Counted from the first letter of the stretch, positions 13,144 through 28,800 are shown. The stretch is DNA of 64,000 nt from Cristatella mucedo (GCA_009760855.2 WPIO01000017.1:4806001-4870000); one strand, 5' to 3'. Notes: generated by a model from the sequence alone, not told the origin. Translations and numbers: made by a program.

Positions 13144-16100
13144 ATATACACCGGTACAGGGCTATGCCATGGTGTTTGCATGTGTGTACACTAACATACT
13201 CAAGCACACACACATGCACACACACACACACAAACACGCGCACACACGTGCGTGCGCACACACGTGCGTGCGTGCGCGCACACACAAGTATATAGCTGTA
13301 CTTGTATTTCTACTCACCCGTACCTTTGTCCCTACACGCGCACTCACACTTGCACATAAACACTCACACGGATTTATACATATGGATACACACACGCACA
13401 CACAGGCATCCACGCACGCACGCTCGCACACACAAACACACACCTCCGATGCCCAAACACACACCTCCGATGCCATGTGTTTCGCAGAAAACTCCTGTTG
13501 AGTTTCGAGCCAGTATGGTCTGGCACGGAGGCAGCGGTTCCTCGCACCTCTGTGGTAGCTTGCACTGCACAGCTGCGGTTGCTTAAGTGTCGACCGGTGC
13601 CGAGCCGAAGGGGAGTAATGGCTCCGTCCTTGTGCCAGAGCACGTTTGTGCCTTCTCTATTCGTTAGGCAGCACTTTCGCTCAAGCATGCGTATGGCCCA
13701 CTGGTCCGGCATGCACAGTTCAGCCCTAAAGGGTAAACAATGTGGTCAAGTGGCACGTGCCAGGCATTGCTTAAACATGCTGTTTAGTTGAAGTTGACCC
13801 CACTTGGGCATTAAGACGAGGTGTACTTAGTCGCCCATTTTTTTGGTGACAGGTCATCTCAATTGTTTGCTCGCTGTCAGAGAAGGAGCGAATCCTGTGT
13901 GAGAAAACTGCTGAAATCGTAGGCGTCGTCTCACTTTACTACGGAGACGAGATCATGCGCCAGAAACTCAAAAGGCAAGTGCCAGCAGCAACTGCTGCTT
14001 TAACCGCTGGAGGCTGCCTGTGCTCGATCTGTGCTTGATCTACTGGCGCTCCTTCCATGCTTTTGCTGCGTTGCTCTCCTCTGCGCGATTCCTTTTCTTT
14101 CCCGTGGTCGTCGGTCCTGCTCCAGGCGAATTTTTCTTCTACTGTCTGCTAGCTGAAAGCAAGGTGATCAGGCATTCTTTCTTCTCATGTAACGGATGCT
14201 GCTGCTTTGCTTTTAGGCTTATGAAGACACCAAAGGCGAATGCTAAGGAGAAATTGAGACACCGACTCGCCGACTCCAATTTTGACTTTTACTTCCTGCA
14301 TGAAGAAGAATTCGATGAAGGTACTTATCATTGTAGCTTGCTTCTGAATGACTCGATTGAGTGAGCACACTCACTTGTTGTTTAATGTCGAATTAACGAA
14401 GGTGTATCTCAGAGTTGGTGTTAAATTGCACCAGTGTGTGAGCAAAATGTCAAATTTCACAGCTTTCGATAAAGACCTGTTGGAAAATTCCTATGCACCA
14501 CTGCAGGAGGCCTATGGGTCGTGCTTAGGAATGAAACCCCACCAAAACAGGCCTATGTGCCGTGTGCATGAATGAAACTCGTCGAGATTTTGAAGATAAT
14601 ACGTCAGCAATTGATCATTGCACTCGCAGCAGATGTTACCATGTATGTGGTTGGTGGTTGGATGTCGTTCTTTGTTTTCGAACTGCATTGTCTTTGCAAA
14701 GCAGGTTTCTGGAGGAGAAAGGGGAGCGACTCTGCCTCAAGGCCGGAAAGGAACAGTCTTGTCAAAATGTGCCGTCTAATGAATGCTAATAATGCTATAA
14801 TGAACATATCGGACCCACCCACCGATCCATGCAGCTTGCGGTGCCAATCAGAAGAAGCAACTGCTGACTACTTTCAGTCGGCTTTGAACGAGGCCTTTCT
14901 TCAGGGTCGCCTTCCTATTTCTCGTGGATTTTATGGCTGGCTTGATAGACTAGGGGATAGGCATCTCGGATTTCCGGATATCTGGCTTCGCACCCGAACC
15001 GTATTGACCTCAGCGTTTTTTTAAGGCTCTCGTTCTATGGCTTTCTTTGAGCTTGCCTGTCTGTGCCTGTATGTGTCGCATCTGTCATCCAGAGATTTCA
15101 AGTTGCATCTGAGACCCTTCGGATTGGCTGCTTGCTTCTTTGGTTAGTGTCCCTACCCTCAGGGCCATACATATTAACCCACCCCGGGAGATGCTGTATT
15201 CCAATATTGTTGGGGCTACAAGCAGCTTAGCGGCACAACAGTGCCATCCCTAGCAACGAAATGATGGATCGCGCTATGTGGACACGTGTAGGCACGGTTA
15301 GGATGAGGTATGTTGATAGAAATAATCAAAATCAACCTATTTCATTGCATAGACGTGCCATTTTTAAGTCTTGGTGCCTTTTCAGAAACTAGCATTGAAA
15401 CCCGATTAGCATGCGATTGTTTTCATTGCAAGAGGCTATGCAAGATACTCACGAGCATCTGGCCTATCTGTTACCCCATTCTGGTCTATCGGGTGTGAAA
15501 CTGGGAACTTGGCGAGGCAGCAGCATACCGAAGGGTGAGGAGCAAATGCCACCAGTCCTTCTCGGACAGAGCTGGAGCAATAGGAAAATCCCGCGTGTGC
15601 TTTGAATGGGGAGGTGGTCGTGTCAAGTATATTATGGCTAAATATAGTAGGAATAGCTCCATGACCAGCAGGCAGTGGCTGCTGGCCGTGGAGCTATGAA
15701 CGCCAAAACAAGACATTGACCTGGTAGGATCGTCTGCTGAAGATGACTGCCCTAAGTGATGAGGATCAGCTTTGCTGAGCATGCCTAGAAGCTGCTACGG
15801 AGACCAGAACAAGTAGACAAACGATGAGGCAAATATAAAGTGCCTAGTAAGAGATGGAGTTCACTGAGGGCACATGACAAATGCATTATTATAATTATTA
15901 TTATGTCGGGGAGGATAACATTTTCCAACGAGTGACGAAGGAAGCACCTTAGCTGAACAAGCAGAGGTAAAGCTAAAAGGCTGCATATGGTTTAAAGCTA
16001 CGCCCATTGACTGCCTGAAGACTGATGCACGATTTATTGAATAGACGAAAGCAAATTTTTTTACTCTTTGGTAACAACAAACTTTGGTTTTGAGTAAGCC

Positions 16101-19014
16101 AAGAAAAGGTTAGGAATAGAGAAACGATTGCCTGTATCTTACTGGGAAATATGGTGGTATACGTGCATACATACACATACACACACACACATACATATGT
16201 ATATCGGTGCAGTTATAATAATAATAATAATGCACTTGATAAAGCGCCCTCAGAGAACTCACTCTTTCTAGGCTGTTTACATTTGCTGCAAAGAGAGACG
16301 TGATTGAATAGTGAGTAATATCATGCTTGATAAACAACATAAATACCATGGTTAGGGGTGACATGCACAGGGTCAGCATGCAAGTGTGGTTAGTGGCAGC
16401 ATGCACAGTGTCAGCACGCATAAGCACATATAGGACGAATCACAGGGATCCATTAAATGCTATCCTAAATAAGTGTGTTTCTAAGGTTTTTTAATGTGGT
16501 CAAGTCAGGGGATGTTGTGACGCAAGCCGGGAGTGAGTTCCAGGCTTTGGGTGCATACGAACTAATTGCATGGTTTCCGAAGAATGTGAGGTTTGTACGA
16601 GGTATGGGTAAACATATTCCAAAAAGCGGTGGTACCATGCTTAGACTGGTGGGGCAGTAGATCTGATAGGTAGGCTAGGGCCAAAGAATGAAGGGACCTA
16701 AAAGTGAGCGAAAAAACCTTGAAGTCGATCAGTTGCTTTACTGGTAGCCAGTGCAGGTCGGTGAGAAGTAGTGTGATGTGGCAACTGCGCCACTCACGAC
16801 AGACAAGCCTAGCTGCGGAGTTTTGCACCAGCTGTAATCGCCTGACACACATGCCGGTAGGCCAGCAAGCAGTGAGTTACAGAAGTCAAGACGGAATGTC
16901 ACAAATGCACGGACCAACTTAGGCATGATATCCTTATCTAAACAAGCCCGAATTTGAGTAATGTTATGTAGCTGAAAGTAGGCAGACTTGATTGTGGAGC
17001 TGATGTGGTCGTCTAACGAGAGGTCACTTTGGAGCAGGACACCTAGATTTCGAGCTGATTCAACAGGAGATATGCTGACAGAGCGAATTTTGAGCGTCAG
17101 CCTTTCCAATTTCTGAATCACACTTGGTTTGCCCATAACTAGTAAGTTAGTTTTATCATAGCTTAGTTTTAGAAAATGTGCTGCTATCCATGTGCAGATG
17201 TCATCAATACGTGCAGTAAGTTGAGAGAATTGAGAAGTGAGTTGAGAGAATTCGAGGTGCTCAAAGGCTGGGAGGGATCAAAGCTAAGGTACAGCTGAGT
17301 GTCATCCGCATAGAAATGAAAGCCTAGATTGTGCTTGGCAATCACATCAGCAAGGGGGAGAGTATGAACCGTGAAAAGAACCGGACCTAGCACGGAGGCC
17401 TGAGGTACCCCATATTTCAGAGGTACCTCGGATGGTCTTTGTCCATTCACGTCAATACTCTGGAGTCTCCGACTGAGATAGGACCTGAACCATTCAGAGC
17501 AGTGCCAGTGCTGCCCAGGCGAGATGAGAGGCGCTCTAGAAGAACTTTGTGATCGATAGTATCAAAAGCTGCCGAAAGATCTATTGAAGTGCTGTGTCAA
17601 ATGCCTTGCATTTGGGACCAGAATGTTGATACCAACGAGGCATATTGGCATTCCATGTTATCGACGGCTTTTGGGCCACAGCTTTATTTATCAGCTAGAT
17701 AATGAGCCAGTTGCTGACCTTTGTAAATGATTATGGTCCTTCGTGTCAGCTGTGAAAGGATGAGGAAGTTGATTGCCAAAAAACCTGCAGTAGTCGAAAT
17801 TATAAAAGGGATTGCCTAAAAGACATCTAATCGTCAGGATGTGGAACTGCGGCTATCCTCGATCAGTAATGCCTGCTTCCGGTCTCTTAGCCATTCAGGG
17901 TCACGTTCTTGGGTGACATCATTCGCCTGCTGTAGGGCCGCAATAAGCTTTTGATTAAACCCAGTCAGTGTTGTTTCTGCATGACCCGTGTCAGTGGACC
18001 TAATAATAATAATAATGCACTTGATAAAGCACCCTCAGAGAACTTAATCTCTTTCTAGGCGCTTAGCATCAGTCCAATGCTGCTTGTGTGTTCGTGGACT
18101 AATTAAGACATGTCCGTGTTGCAGGAGGACACTGTAACCCCATACAGTGCCCTGTTGTCGGCCAGCGTTTGCGTGGGCTGATGAGAGAACTAATTACGGT
18201 TGCAAGGTGCCCGTCTGTCGCATTACCCTAGATTTAGCCTTTGATTGGCCATATTTACAAATATTTGACACTTGGCAAGAGAATGGCAGAAAACTGCTGC
18301 TGATTGGCTAGCTTCCAAGCTTGCTTCTTGTTCAGCCGTTGATTGGCAAGTCGATAAGCATGACCAGACTATCCTCCGAGTGTCGGATTGCAGGCTCGAT
18401 TGTCGACAGCTACGAGATCAGCTTGCTATAACTTGCCATCGCTTACGGCAAAAATTATGCATATCGTTATGCACTCGTTATGCACTGCTGCAAAATGTCA
18501 ACATTGATTTCAGCAGTCAGGCATGGTCTCCGGGTGTTCTTAGTCGTAGGTTGTTCTCAATTATATGCGCTCGACATATCACAGCCGACCGAAAAGGCCT
18601 TGCTCCGTGACTGCTGAATAGTTTCTGCTTGGCGTTCATCGATAGCATCGATAGCGTAGAGTCTCCTGCTTCACAGCATTTGTCCTTTGGTTGCTATGAT
18701 AGATGCCTATCTTCCGGACGATCCTCGTGAAGTGGACCACTTCTTCGCGTCACTGAAGGAATGCAGACTGGAGCTTGTTGGCTATCCTGCAGCCGGTAGT
18801 CGTCTTTCGGCCAAGGTGGGCTTGCATGCACTGTAGCGCCGTCATCTGGTCAGTCAGACTCGGTGCCACTTGTGCTGCTTCAATTACTGCAGTGATAGCC
18901 CTCCCCCCACTCCTCCCACACATGCATTTCTCCTCGAGGCCTTGAAGAAAGGCATCCACACATTTTCTTTCTTGAAATCGTTATTGGGATTCGTGCAGGT
19001 GGATTTATTGCATT

Positions 19015-19048
<34 letters not shown>

Positions 19049-22000
19049 CGTGCATGTGTGTGTGTGTGTGTGTGTGCACACCATTCTACGCGTTGGCTTT
19101 CTTTGGCACTGCAGCAGAAGACCGGCTCTGAAGAAGTCTCCATGCAACCGCTAATGTTTCTCGAAGATACTCTGTGCGGCTCCAATGATATCGGTATTGC
19201 ACACCCCTCACAAAGCCACTCTGCTGGGCCACCAACCAGGTATTTAGCCCTGCGGTTTTTTTTGCGTTGATGTGATCCAGCGATGCCGAAAGTAGCACTT
19301 GTAAATAATTTATTTGGCTTTGTGTGCTACGAAATGTGTGCAGATGCACCAGAGCTGTACACCGGATCTATAAACGGTATACGGGCGACATTCAGCATTG
19401 TGCAGTGATTGCGAGTGAGTGTAGACGAGAGTGCAAATGCTGCCGTGCATCAAAAGCCAGCATGCGACAGATACCGAAGCAGCATAGACAAGTTAGCACT
19501 CACACTCACAAAAACCTCTCTTCTCCTTGGACGGTTACTCAATGTGGCGCAACTGACTCGGGAGAAACCCCAGTCAACCATCTGTGCGCACTTGAGACCA
19601 ACTATCTGTGCGCACTGTCACTGCATCATAATGACACATGCACTGTTGCTACCTTGAGCCGGCTTTGGCCATAGCTTTGCAGACTGCACTTGTGTGTACG
19701 TGCCCAGATCTGCAAAATCGGCCGAAGGTTTCTTCAGTTTGGGAGCGGTACAAAAATCCTAGTTTCAGACGGTAGCAAATCCGAAGAGTTCGAAGTCTGG
19801 CACAGGTTATCCAACTCACTCCATTCGTGCGGAATGCTTCGTTTTAGTCGTCCCAATGACCTTACCGACTAGTCGCATTGTTTGACCAGCTGTTACTGGA
19901 TTTTTGGCTCGTGGGAAAGCTCCTCAGCATCGACTCATCGCGACCATTGACTGTACCTGAGATTCTACTTAGGTATGCCGATGCTTGTGAACCGCATCGC
20001 GGTGTGGTTGTAGATACCCAGCTGAGAGGCCCATGTTGGATGTTGCTTCGGCCAGGGTCGGTAACGACGATGATTCGTGGACTCTCGAACCTACCGTGGT
20101 GCTGCTGACAGTAGTCAAAGCAGGTAGGGCAGTAGCTCATCGTAGGCAACGGCCGCCGTACCGTCGCCTCATGCAGGCACCTCGACAGTCCGGATAGGTG
20201 TTCGGACAGAGCCAGATCGGCCGGAAGTTCAACGGGGGGGGGGGGGGCTAGACCGGGGCAGGTCTCCAGCCAGCTGCGCCACGATTTGCCCCAGCCCCTG
20301 ACTGCCAGCTCGCCCACTCTCTGCTAGAGGAAGAGTAGGGGCTAGACTGTCGGTCGCATCTCTGAGCCTGGGCTGGCAGTGAGCCTTCCCTCTCTGCGAG
20401 ATCTGCGCGCATGCCACTAACCATGCTTGCATGTTGACCCTGTGCATGTCACCCCTAACCATGGTATTCTTGTTGTTTATTAAGCATGCTACTACTAACT
20501 ATTCGATCGTGTTTCCTTTGCAGCAAATGTAAAGCACCTAGAAAGAGATCGAGTTCTCTGAGGGTGCTTTATCGAGTGTGTTGTTATTATTATCATTATT
20601 GTTAATGTACCCGAAAAAAGTACCCCAAGCCATAATCCCATACTTGACAATGAGCTGCAGGCAGTCATCACCGTATTCCTCACTTAGTCTTAAGCTTTCT
20701 TGAACCAGCCATTTGTGGTTACCGACGAGAGGAATTTTACTTTCACTGTCCAATAAACCGAGCCACAGGCGTATAGTGAGCATGGCCCTAGGCCCAGAGC
20801 AGCCTTTCAGCTTTATGCTGCTTACTCAGTCAGTGCAATCTCTTGCCCACTCGCCAAATAATTTCCTCCTTCCCAAATCGATGCTTGACTATTTGCCTGC
20901 TAACCTTGGTCCGTGTTGCTGCTTCCAGTGACTGCGCTAGCTTGCTTGGCCAAGCTGGCCTTCCTGTCGCAAAGTGCAGCTTCTTCTTCAGCAGGCACAG
21001 AATCCCGATGCTCGGTGTCTTGTTTTGGTGGCCTAGGCAGTGGCTAGTGGCCATGGAGCCCTTGCTGTTTTAAGTAGCCAGATTATACCTGACACATCCA
21101 GCGCTCAATCCAAGTACACTAGCGATTTTCCAATTGCTTCAGCTCTGTTTGTGAAGGGCCAGCAGAGCAGAGCTCAAGCAAAGTCGCTTAGCTGCTTAGC
21201 CTTTGGTATGCTGCAGGCACACCCGGTTTCTGGTTTATGCCCGATAGACCAGAAAGGGGAAATGAACTGGCCTGAAGCTCGTGAGCATATCGCACACTCC
21301 AGGGTACTGAAAACAGTCTCGAGTGTTCGATTCGTAAAAGGCACCGAGATTTTTAAATCGACAGAGTTCTACCCTTTAACAAAACCATTTTGTTGGTGTG
21401 CAAACGTATAGCTTATTATGAACACGCCTTAATGTCACCATACTGTGCTATCCATCGTTTCGGTCGCTATGGACGTCCCTCCTGGACTGCCGTCAAGCTG
21501 CCTTTAGACCCGACTGCTTTGGAATTGTGGCTGTCCCCGGTGCGTAAGTACTTATGGCCCTGAGTGTAAGTGTGGAGCTTTATAAAGCTTGTCTCGCTGG
21601 CTCTTGATTCGTATTGCTCTCCTGAAGCTGTGAGATCGTATGTAAGCGGCCTTGGCATGTTTTGCGCTGCCGTCCTACATCATCTGATAGATCTCGCTGC
21701 GCAACTCCTTAGAGAATTAAGTGCCCAATCGTTTCCCTGCAAGCTCACTGCTGCTGTGTCGATCGTCGCGCTACGTAGCTTTAGCAGTCGGCGTTCGTTT
21801 GCTTGTACCCGTGCAGCGGAGCCGGATTCTTGAAGCAGTCGCTCGTTTCAGTGGTTGCTGTTTGTTGTGGCCTTCACCTTAAGCAGTTGCTCCTTTCGTG
21901 CAGTTTCGGCTGCGTTGCCCCGCGTGCCGTGGCCATGTTGATTTTCCGGCACACGAAAGTGTTTCTATCGACGTTGCAAGGAAAAAGCTTGGCAGCTGCT

Positions 22001-22821
22001 GCTTCGTATCGCACTCCCTCTCTGGCTCGCAATTGCTGCAAGCTTAGCTTCGTCGCTACGCAGCCCTCGCGCTCGGCGTGCGCTCGACATGTGCATGTTC
22101 TTGCCACCGGAAACTCGCTGGCACCTCTGTTTGAAGAGCTGGAGAGGCAAATAAAGAAAGTGAGAATATTTAACAATTCCGAAAGCTCGCTGTCGTAAGT
22201 TGGCGGGCGCCTCGTGCGCACCAACGATTATATCGCAGGTTATAGGGCGCAGCATCTTGTCTGGCTGCCGTAGCGGCATGCTGCATTCGGCTGGCGGCAG
22301 CAGCGCAAGCGCGCGACGTTTCAGCTTCGACATTTCTTGGCCAGCCAGCTACGTCGTCGTCACGCCGGAAACGGGATCAGTGGAACCGAGGCAAGAACAC
22401 TTTGCGTGACTGTGCTTCGATTGGCATCGTCATTGGCATTTCACGAGCAGCTCACCGAGAGCGATGATTGCTCTGCACCGGCTTTAGTCACCGGCTGCCT
22501 TCTTACCCGCTGCAGGTCGTCGGTGAATCTTTGCCTCAGCGCTCGAGCTGGGCTGTCTCGGCAACTTCCTTGGTATGGCTGTCTGTACGTGATGGCTAGG
22601 TCGTCGGCAAAGGTGAGCGGAGGTTGCCGGCCGACCTAGCAGTGAGATGAATGGTAAAATCGCTGCTTCGAAAGTCTGGATTGGCATAGTGGTGCCCAGC
22701 CTTACAGAAACTTGGCTGAAATATCTTCAAGAAGGGATCTCATCACATTTCAGACATTTCCAACCGAATTTCTATTTGTCAGATGAGGATGCGGTTTGAA
22801 GATTAGCATATTGCCATGGAT

Positions 22822-22906
<85 letters not shown>

Positions 22907-25741
22907 CAGTTCTGGCTGTTCATTTAATCTGCATCGTTGTGTTGTGTGTTATTGTCTATGTATCATGTCATTATCACCTCAAAATTATTCTGTTGAGTCA
23001 TCTGCCTTCCATGACCCAACCATTTGCTTGTAATGACGTGCATTTTGCAGTCCATTAACATAGTCATCGAGGAAGCAAGCATGTCTGCACCATCTGATTA
23101 CATTCCGGAGACGTGGCAGCTAGGGAGCACTCCGTCCCTGCAGGGCGGCAGACACCCTTCATCCGGAGAGTTTGCATTGGCGCACCATGGTTCTGGTGAA
23201 AGCAAGCAGCACAGTATGTCAGCGGCCGAGCCCCTGTTTCTTTCGGCTGCACTGAGAGCAGCTTATTTCATAGTAGGACTAGATCGTAAAGATGCCTGCC
23301 CGGTGGGCGGTGCAGCTTAGTGCGCAAGCCTCGTATTTTGGTCGCGATGGCCACAATGGCATCTGACGTTTGTCTGCAGAATCAGTGCGGCATCCGGCTG
23401 AGACTGGTGGTGCCACGCAGCTGTTGCCCATAAAGATAGAGGTATGCTTCTGAAGTTCTCTACTTCTGTGCTTCTGAAGTTCTCACTATGCTTGCTCTTC
23501 CCCGATACTTGGCTGGTCGTGCTTTGTAACGAAAATGGTTCGTCCGTGTGTGTTCGTGCGTGCAATTTTGGAATTTTGCCTACTACCGTTGTTGAAATCA
23601 AAGCAAAGAGCTATGTATGGTATAGAAAATAGTGGTCCAGACCTCGATTTGGTCTCAGCGCAAGGCCGCAAGCTTTATTATGCACGCACCATTATTCGTA
23701 CGGCATGCGAACAACTCGTACGTGCCTGGGGCATGGCTGTGTGTATTTAGTGCACTTGGTACTTGTTTGTGAGCAGTTGGCAGTAGACCCGGTCCTCCAA
23801 AGCAACCGTTTTGCAGTTGCATTTGATTTTTCTTTCCGTGGACCGCGTGACTCTTCTCTCCGAAACACTCTGACGTCCGGTGGGCTGCATTATCTTTCGA
23901 CAGAGGTCAAGCACCCGAGCAATCGCATCTTGACTAGCCCCCCCCCCTCCCTGTTGATGTCGGCCCTTATTTAAGAGTGACAGTGGTGCACAATCCGTTG
24001 CGTCACAATGTTGTGGCGCCGTCACTGAAGAGCGGAGCTCTGGTTGGTTAGTCAGTGAACCTTTTCGATAATCTAGATATCTAGCAGAAGCGATCCTTTC
24101 GATCCTCAGCGCGTTTCGGTCGGTTTTCGAGCTGGGCGAGAGAGAGAGAGAGAGAAAAAAGAGCGGTCGCCGAGTGCACGACTACAAGTGTCTACCTTTG
24201 CAGTGTGCTCTCAGCCTGGGCTGCGCGCTGGGCCAGCTGTTGCTGGTTATTGAACAAACCCGTCGACACGCGCTGCCGGCTCATAGAAATCGTGCCCGAG
24301 GCGTCTGCTTTTTTTTGGGGGGGGGGTGTGTCGGAGCCCTGTGAATCAGCGTGAAGAACCCGGAAGTATCAAGCGGCACGCTCTCACCTCGCGCCGGGCT
24401 GCACGAGCCGCCTACTGGCAATCCTACGGCACGGGGGAGGGGCGGCCGACAGCGCTCACGTGACTGGATGTGGGGCTGCACGGCAGCGCGCCGTGCAGCC
24501 CAGGCCGATTCTGCAGGCAAGAGCAATATGCCGCGAGCGAGCGTGCCCTGCAGACTCTGGGTGCAGCGCTCGGTCCTGTTTAATGCTTAATGCCATTAAT
24601 GCTGTCGGCTTTCGGAGTCGAGTTGACTGCCGGATGGAGCACTTTTTAATGAGCTAGCACATTTGTGAGGGTGGGCTGGGTGAAACCCTGACGACCAGCA
24701 AAGCAGTTACGTCCTTGCCACACTGCAGCGATGGATTATCTGTCTTTAACGATGCAACTGCCACATTACTCCACTGCTAACCGACCTGTACTGCCTGCCC
24801 ATCAAGCAACGTTTTGTTCTGTTCTGTTCAGTTCACTTTTAGGTCCCTCCATTATATTATCTTGCTACGGCCTACCTTACCAAAATGTTTCCTTCTCAGA
24901 CTTTGCATCGTACCACTCAGTCGCACGATTCAAGTCGTTTATTTCTGTTTCTCTAACCAACTGAAAATCTTTTTGGAGACAGTGTAGCAACTGCTGGCTA
25001 GTCAGCAGTTGCTCCGAAAGCCTGGAGCACGCTTCCAACTGAAGTTATGAAATCCTCGCTTGACATTTATAAAGTAGCTAATAAGCTGCCTGTTCCTCAT
25101 AGCATTTGCTCCGTCCATGTGAATCGTCCCTTAGTTTGCACTCATGAGGCCTGACAGTGTGAACTCGATCCTTAACCTATTGATATGCTACGCTTGCACT
25201 GCGCACTGCCACCGCTGCTGCGCCACTACTGCACCGTGCGGGCAACGACCAATCGCAGCAGCAGATGTACCGCTGCCGGCTGCCACACGCTCCTCTCCTC
25301 CTCGTCCGTACGTAATCGTGCTTTGGCAGTGGGATCCTCCCAAAAAAGACGAGAGCCTGTTTGTGCGCTCCTTCGCTGCTCCGGCTCGTTGTCTTTCTCT
25401 TTCAGGTGGATCCCCGTAGCAGCGCTGGCTCGTCGGATCTGCATGGCACAGTGTCGTCAGCAGGCACACGGTCTGGAGGCGTGGCCCAGAAGTCGGCTGC
25501 TGGAGATGACTGGTAAGCCGCTGCACCCAGGCCTCCCCCTGCTTCATTGACCATTCATTCCTTGGCATTCCATGCTGCTGGTCGAAGCCGCTTTGAGGTC
25601 GGACACGTTCGTTTTCTCATTTTTGTCTTGCCTTGATTATTGGTTCAAGCTGAGAGAGCAGTTGCCTACCACCTACTACGACGAGCCAGCTCTGTCTCCT
25701 GTGCTGCTTGCGCGGGCAGTGTAGACAGGTCCCTGTCTTCC

Positions 25742-25830
<89 letters not shown>

Positions 25831-28800
25831 GACCCAGCGAGTCTGCTGCTGACCGAGCCCTTGCCCGATAGATGGCCAGTCAACGGGTGGCAGCGTGTTA
25901 CAGATGTGAGCTGCCCGTGAGCAGGTCGCACGAACTGGCCGACATAGTGCTATCTCATGAACCGATCCTGCAGTGTGAACCCATTGTTTCTTAGCTAAGT
26001 GAAAATGGATATCTCCTGGTGAGTTGCGATGGCTCCCTACGGTACTTCGAGGTTTGTAAATACACTCGAGCGCAAAAGAATCAATGAGGCCGTCTGCAAT
26101 GGCCGCCTGACCCTAGAAGTTCTTAATCAGGTATACAAAGCGCTAGTGCAATACTGTAATTGTGGGCGGTGTGTAAATTAAGCCTACGTAGCAACACGTA
26201 AGCAAATTTTCAGTACGAGTGTGTTAATATGTGCTAAAATGCAGCAACATACCTTGTTCATCTAGTCGACACCTAATTCTATCCCTATTAACTAGCTTCC
26301 TAATAGCAGCCTTCAGGCTGTGAGCCGGGTACCCGTGTAGGGGTGAATGGATCCTCAAAGGTCGAACGCTTACTATGTATCTTAAACAAAGGGTCACCGA
26401 TACTTTTTCGCTAGCGTGCACTGCCCTTTGTAGTGGTCCATCAGCAGCACAGAAGTAGATTTATGGTTCCTAGAGGGCTGAGAAAGCGAGATGTGAAAAA
26501 CCCTCCCACAGGACTGGCTCATTATGTTTGGTGCTCACATAAACAACTGTATTGCTAGTCTGAGAGGTACTCGTGTGTCAAGTGTGGGCCAGAAGGTCAT
26601 GACCGACTTGTTGTGCAGAGTGCACCAGGCACAAACGGAACAAGCTGAGCTGGCACTGAGATTGGTCAGGGTCGTTTGAGACATTAGCTTTCCACAGGTT
26701 CAGGTGGATACCAGATGTCATCTAGCTGACGCAAGATATCACCGAGGAATGAATAACAGAGAGCAGATCGTAACATCACATCCGATCATATGTGTTGCAC
26801 TAGTGGATGAAGCTGACTAATTGCCCCATCCGTGCTCACTTAGTTCACTGCTAGGTGATGTGCAGTTTCTATGCGAGTGGCGCAGTGGTCAGTGAAATGA
26901 GCTAAACAAGCTAAAGTAAAGCGAGCTGCAGAGGCGAATAAGACATGCCCAGCCACAAGGCTATGGCATTTTTTACGGCTTCTCGCCTGCCAGATGATAT
27001 CACTGTCAACTTGCACTTGCTCACGTTGTGCATGGCAAGGCTGCCCGAAACTGTGTACCTAGCTGTCCACGATCGGTGCTGATGGCATCCACGATGGCTT
27101 GGAATTCACCGAATAATGTTGCAGTCATTGAAATGCTGGACGTACTCTTATTCGATCCAGAAAATTCTCTTGTCAGGGAAATTTCACGTAAGATCAAGCC
27201 TCACTGTTCCGCTGAAACTGTTCCCCTCTATTTTACAAATGACACTCTCAAAGTGGCCGTGATGATTGTAGCATCACTTCCTTGGTCCGGCTTGACCTGT
27301 CGGCAGCTTTCGACACTACTGATCAGACGATCCTGCTAGAGCGATTGATCTGTCTAGCTGAACAAGTCTCGTCCTTGGTGAACAAGTAGACCCATTACCA
27401 GTGAAGTTCCACAAGGATCTGTTCTCGGTCCATTGCTGTTTTCCTTTTATAGAGAATCTCTAGAGAAGGTAGTGCATTTCCGTGGTATCAGCTGTCACTT
27501 CTGTGCCGTCGACACCCGGCTGCACTTGTCATTCAAGCCCTTATAGTCAGCTCTGGCGATTGATACATTGAACGCCGGCCTCGTTGACTTTCGGTTCTGG
27601 ATGTCGGCGAGGAGTATCTGCAAGCTGAACGATGGATGATAAAAGCAAACTCTTCTCATAGGAAGCACTTGATCTGTGGCTGGAATAGGTGGATTTGCTC
27701 TGCTAATTGGAGGGGCCATAGTGCAACCATTGTCGAGTGCTCGTAATTTAAGTGTTCTTTATCAAAACTGTTTGGCATATACACAAGTTTAACCAGAGTA
27801 CCCTTGTCCACACCTAATCATCAAGTTTGGTACTGCCCGAGATTGAAGGACTACTTACTGAAGCAGTTTGCTAAAGATCTTACTAACTCCCGTGTTCTGT
27901 TTAGGCTGGACTACTGCTGGTATCCAAGAAACTTACTCATACTATTTGCTACATGAGATGCAATGGTTCAAGATTGATCAGTGGATAAACAACACAATTC
28001 TTGCTGTGACTCACAGGGGCTGCTACAGCTTGGCTTATTCCTACCCTAGCTCTACCAGTTCCAGCCTTCCCGTGACCTTACATCCTCTCTGGATAATAAA
28101 TTAGCCATACCATTCTTTTACATAAAGACTCTTGGTTCCAGAAGCGTGTGCTCTGCAGGTCCCAGACTGTATAAATCACTTTTACAATTTTTACACGAGG
28201 ACGTCAATTCTCCTGCTGGAGACTCTGATAAATCCTTTCCAGCTGTCCTGCTCTGCTACTTTTGGGCAGCTCACTTCCTCGACTGCCCCCCCCCCCCCCC
28301 CCCCCCGCACAGCCAGGCTTCTTAGTTTCGCTTTATTGCTTTGAGCGCTATTAGAAATCCCCAACATAACACCCACTTACTGGCTTTGTGGAGCTGCAGG
28401 CAGAGATCATATATCTGTTCTGCCTTGATTCATTTTTTTTAAATTGGTCTCAGCCACCACGTGCCGAAAAATGCTTGGAGACTCAGCCATTTCTTTAGAT
28501 TTTCTCATTTTCATATTCAACACCCGGGCTTTCCTCTAAATTTGATTCCAGGTTGCTTAGTTCCAAAGAAACTTTGGTTAGTGATTATGCGGCATGCTCA
28601 CTTGCTTTTGTGTGTCAGAAGCCCCGAGAGAAATCAGGTCACACGTTTCTCCTTGCATCTGATTGGCTAGCTAAGGTGGCAGTGCACCTTTTGCTGCCGA
28701 CTTCACTTTGTGGTGTGAAACATGAAAAATCAGCACAGTTCTCTTCCAACAGCCTCGTTTCCACGACACCAGTGTAGTCTCAGTGACCTCTCACTGTGCT

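Noticed and set aside
19862-20317. 151-codon minus-strand frame and an overlapping plus-strand frame (19,878-20,108)
   Set aside because: No family signature and no splice context; could be an old mobile-element fragment but cannot be supported.
24200-24350. Exon-like stretch after CCTTTGCAG at 24,204 ([16 protein letters not shown])
   Set aside because: The acceptor is good, but the neighbouring exons already join in phase without it and no donor was found.
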